From positions 1 through 5,330 of the forward strand of contig CAAEMG010000043.1 in assembly GCA_900757025.1 (NCBI GenBank): DNA of 5,330 bases. The letters run 5' to 3'. This DNA is from Clostridia bacterium. Its GTDB lineage: Bacteria; Bacillota; Clostridia; Lachnospirales; Anaerotignaceae. Positions 5,284-5,330 of the stretch are shown piece by piece (positions within the stretch are counted from its first letter, which is position 1; every line of letters starts with the position of its first letter). The position numbers and the translations under genes were made by a program. A model generated the notes under the pieces. That model was not told the origin of the DNA, ran no database searches, and saw nothing but the letters and a program-made list of their open reading frames with translations.

Positions 5284-5330
5284 ATGCAGGCAAAAGAATT
5301 GAGATATGACCAGCTTAATAATTTTTGCAG
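5284..5330 (+). CDS. Start of a further gene, possibly a Lon-related protease (partial)
   Basis: ATG 5284 follows AGGGGG (5271-5276) at seven bases and starts 18 bases after the rimI stop. The visible product is MQAKELRYDQLNNFC, cut by the window edge. It does not resemble the start of TsaD, which would open with a strand like ILGIETSCDET. The pattern (K-E-L, an L, then a Cys about 15 residues in) is reminiscent of the N-terminus of Lon-related ATP-dependent proteases (COG1067/LonC type), but 15 residues are too few to assign it. That a real gene starts here is well supported by the ribosome site and the operon spacing. Confidence 0.7.
   Translation, partial: MQAKELRYDQLNNFC

Overview
The window looks like chromosomal core DNA from a low-GC Gram-positive anaerobe of the Clostridia type. 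The evidence is AT-rich coding with heavy use of AGA and ATA codons, strong AGGAGG-type ribosome sites, near-consensus sigma-A promoters, short U-tract terminators, and the tsaE-tsaB-rimI cluster. The exact family cannot be fixed from the sequence. All genes lie on the + strand, and there is no sign of mobile elements, CRISPR, tRNA or rRNA.

Left part (1-1486). The window opens in the last 65 codons of an Lrp/AsnC-family regulator, whose reading frame carries an in-frame TGA just before the conserved Ser-Gly-Gly-Tyr-Asp. Then comes a perfect sigma-A promoter (TTGACA-17-TATAAT, 220-248) and a leader RNA that I recognise as a yybP-ykoY (Mn2+-sensing) riboswitch aptamer (265-354). The aptamer overlaps a strong intrinsic terminator (346-391). 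The leader controls a 328-residue CaCA-superfamily cation/Ca2+ antiporter (423-1409). The arrangement suggests an ON switch that makes the exchanger when Mn2+ is high, so the protein may export Mn2+. That is the most interesting point in the window. The unit ends at a perfect 11-bp hairpin terminator (1460-1498).

Right part (1434-5330). A second extended -10 promoter (1434-1462) overlaps the antiporter terminator and starts a tightly packed operon. Its genes are tsaE (1512-1937), tsaB (1941-2651), an acidic protein of unknown function (2648-3199), a cytoplasmic BspA-type leucine-rich-repeat protein (3227-4726), rimI (4795-5265), and the first 15 codons of another gene (5284 onward). TsaE and TsaB work with TsaD in tRNA t6A synthesis, and RimI acetylates ribosomal protein S18, so the core theme is translation. 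Two genes that are not part of the usual ydiB-ydiC-rimI-tsaD order sit between tsaB and rimI, and tsaD does not follow rimI.

No stretch longer than about 220 bases lacks a gene. The largest gap (206-422) is filled by the promoter, riboswitch and terminator.
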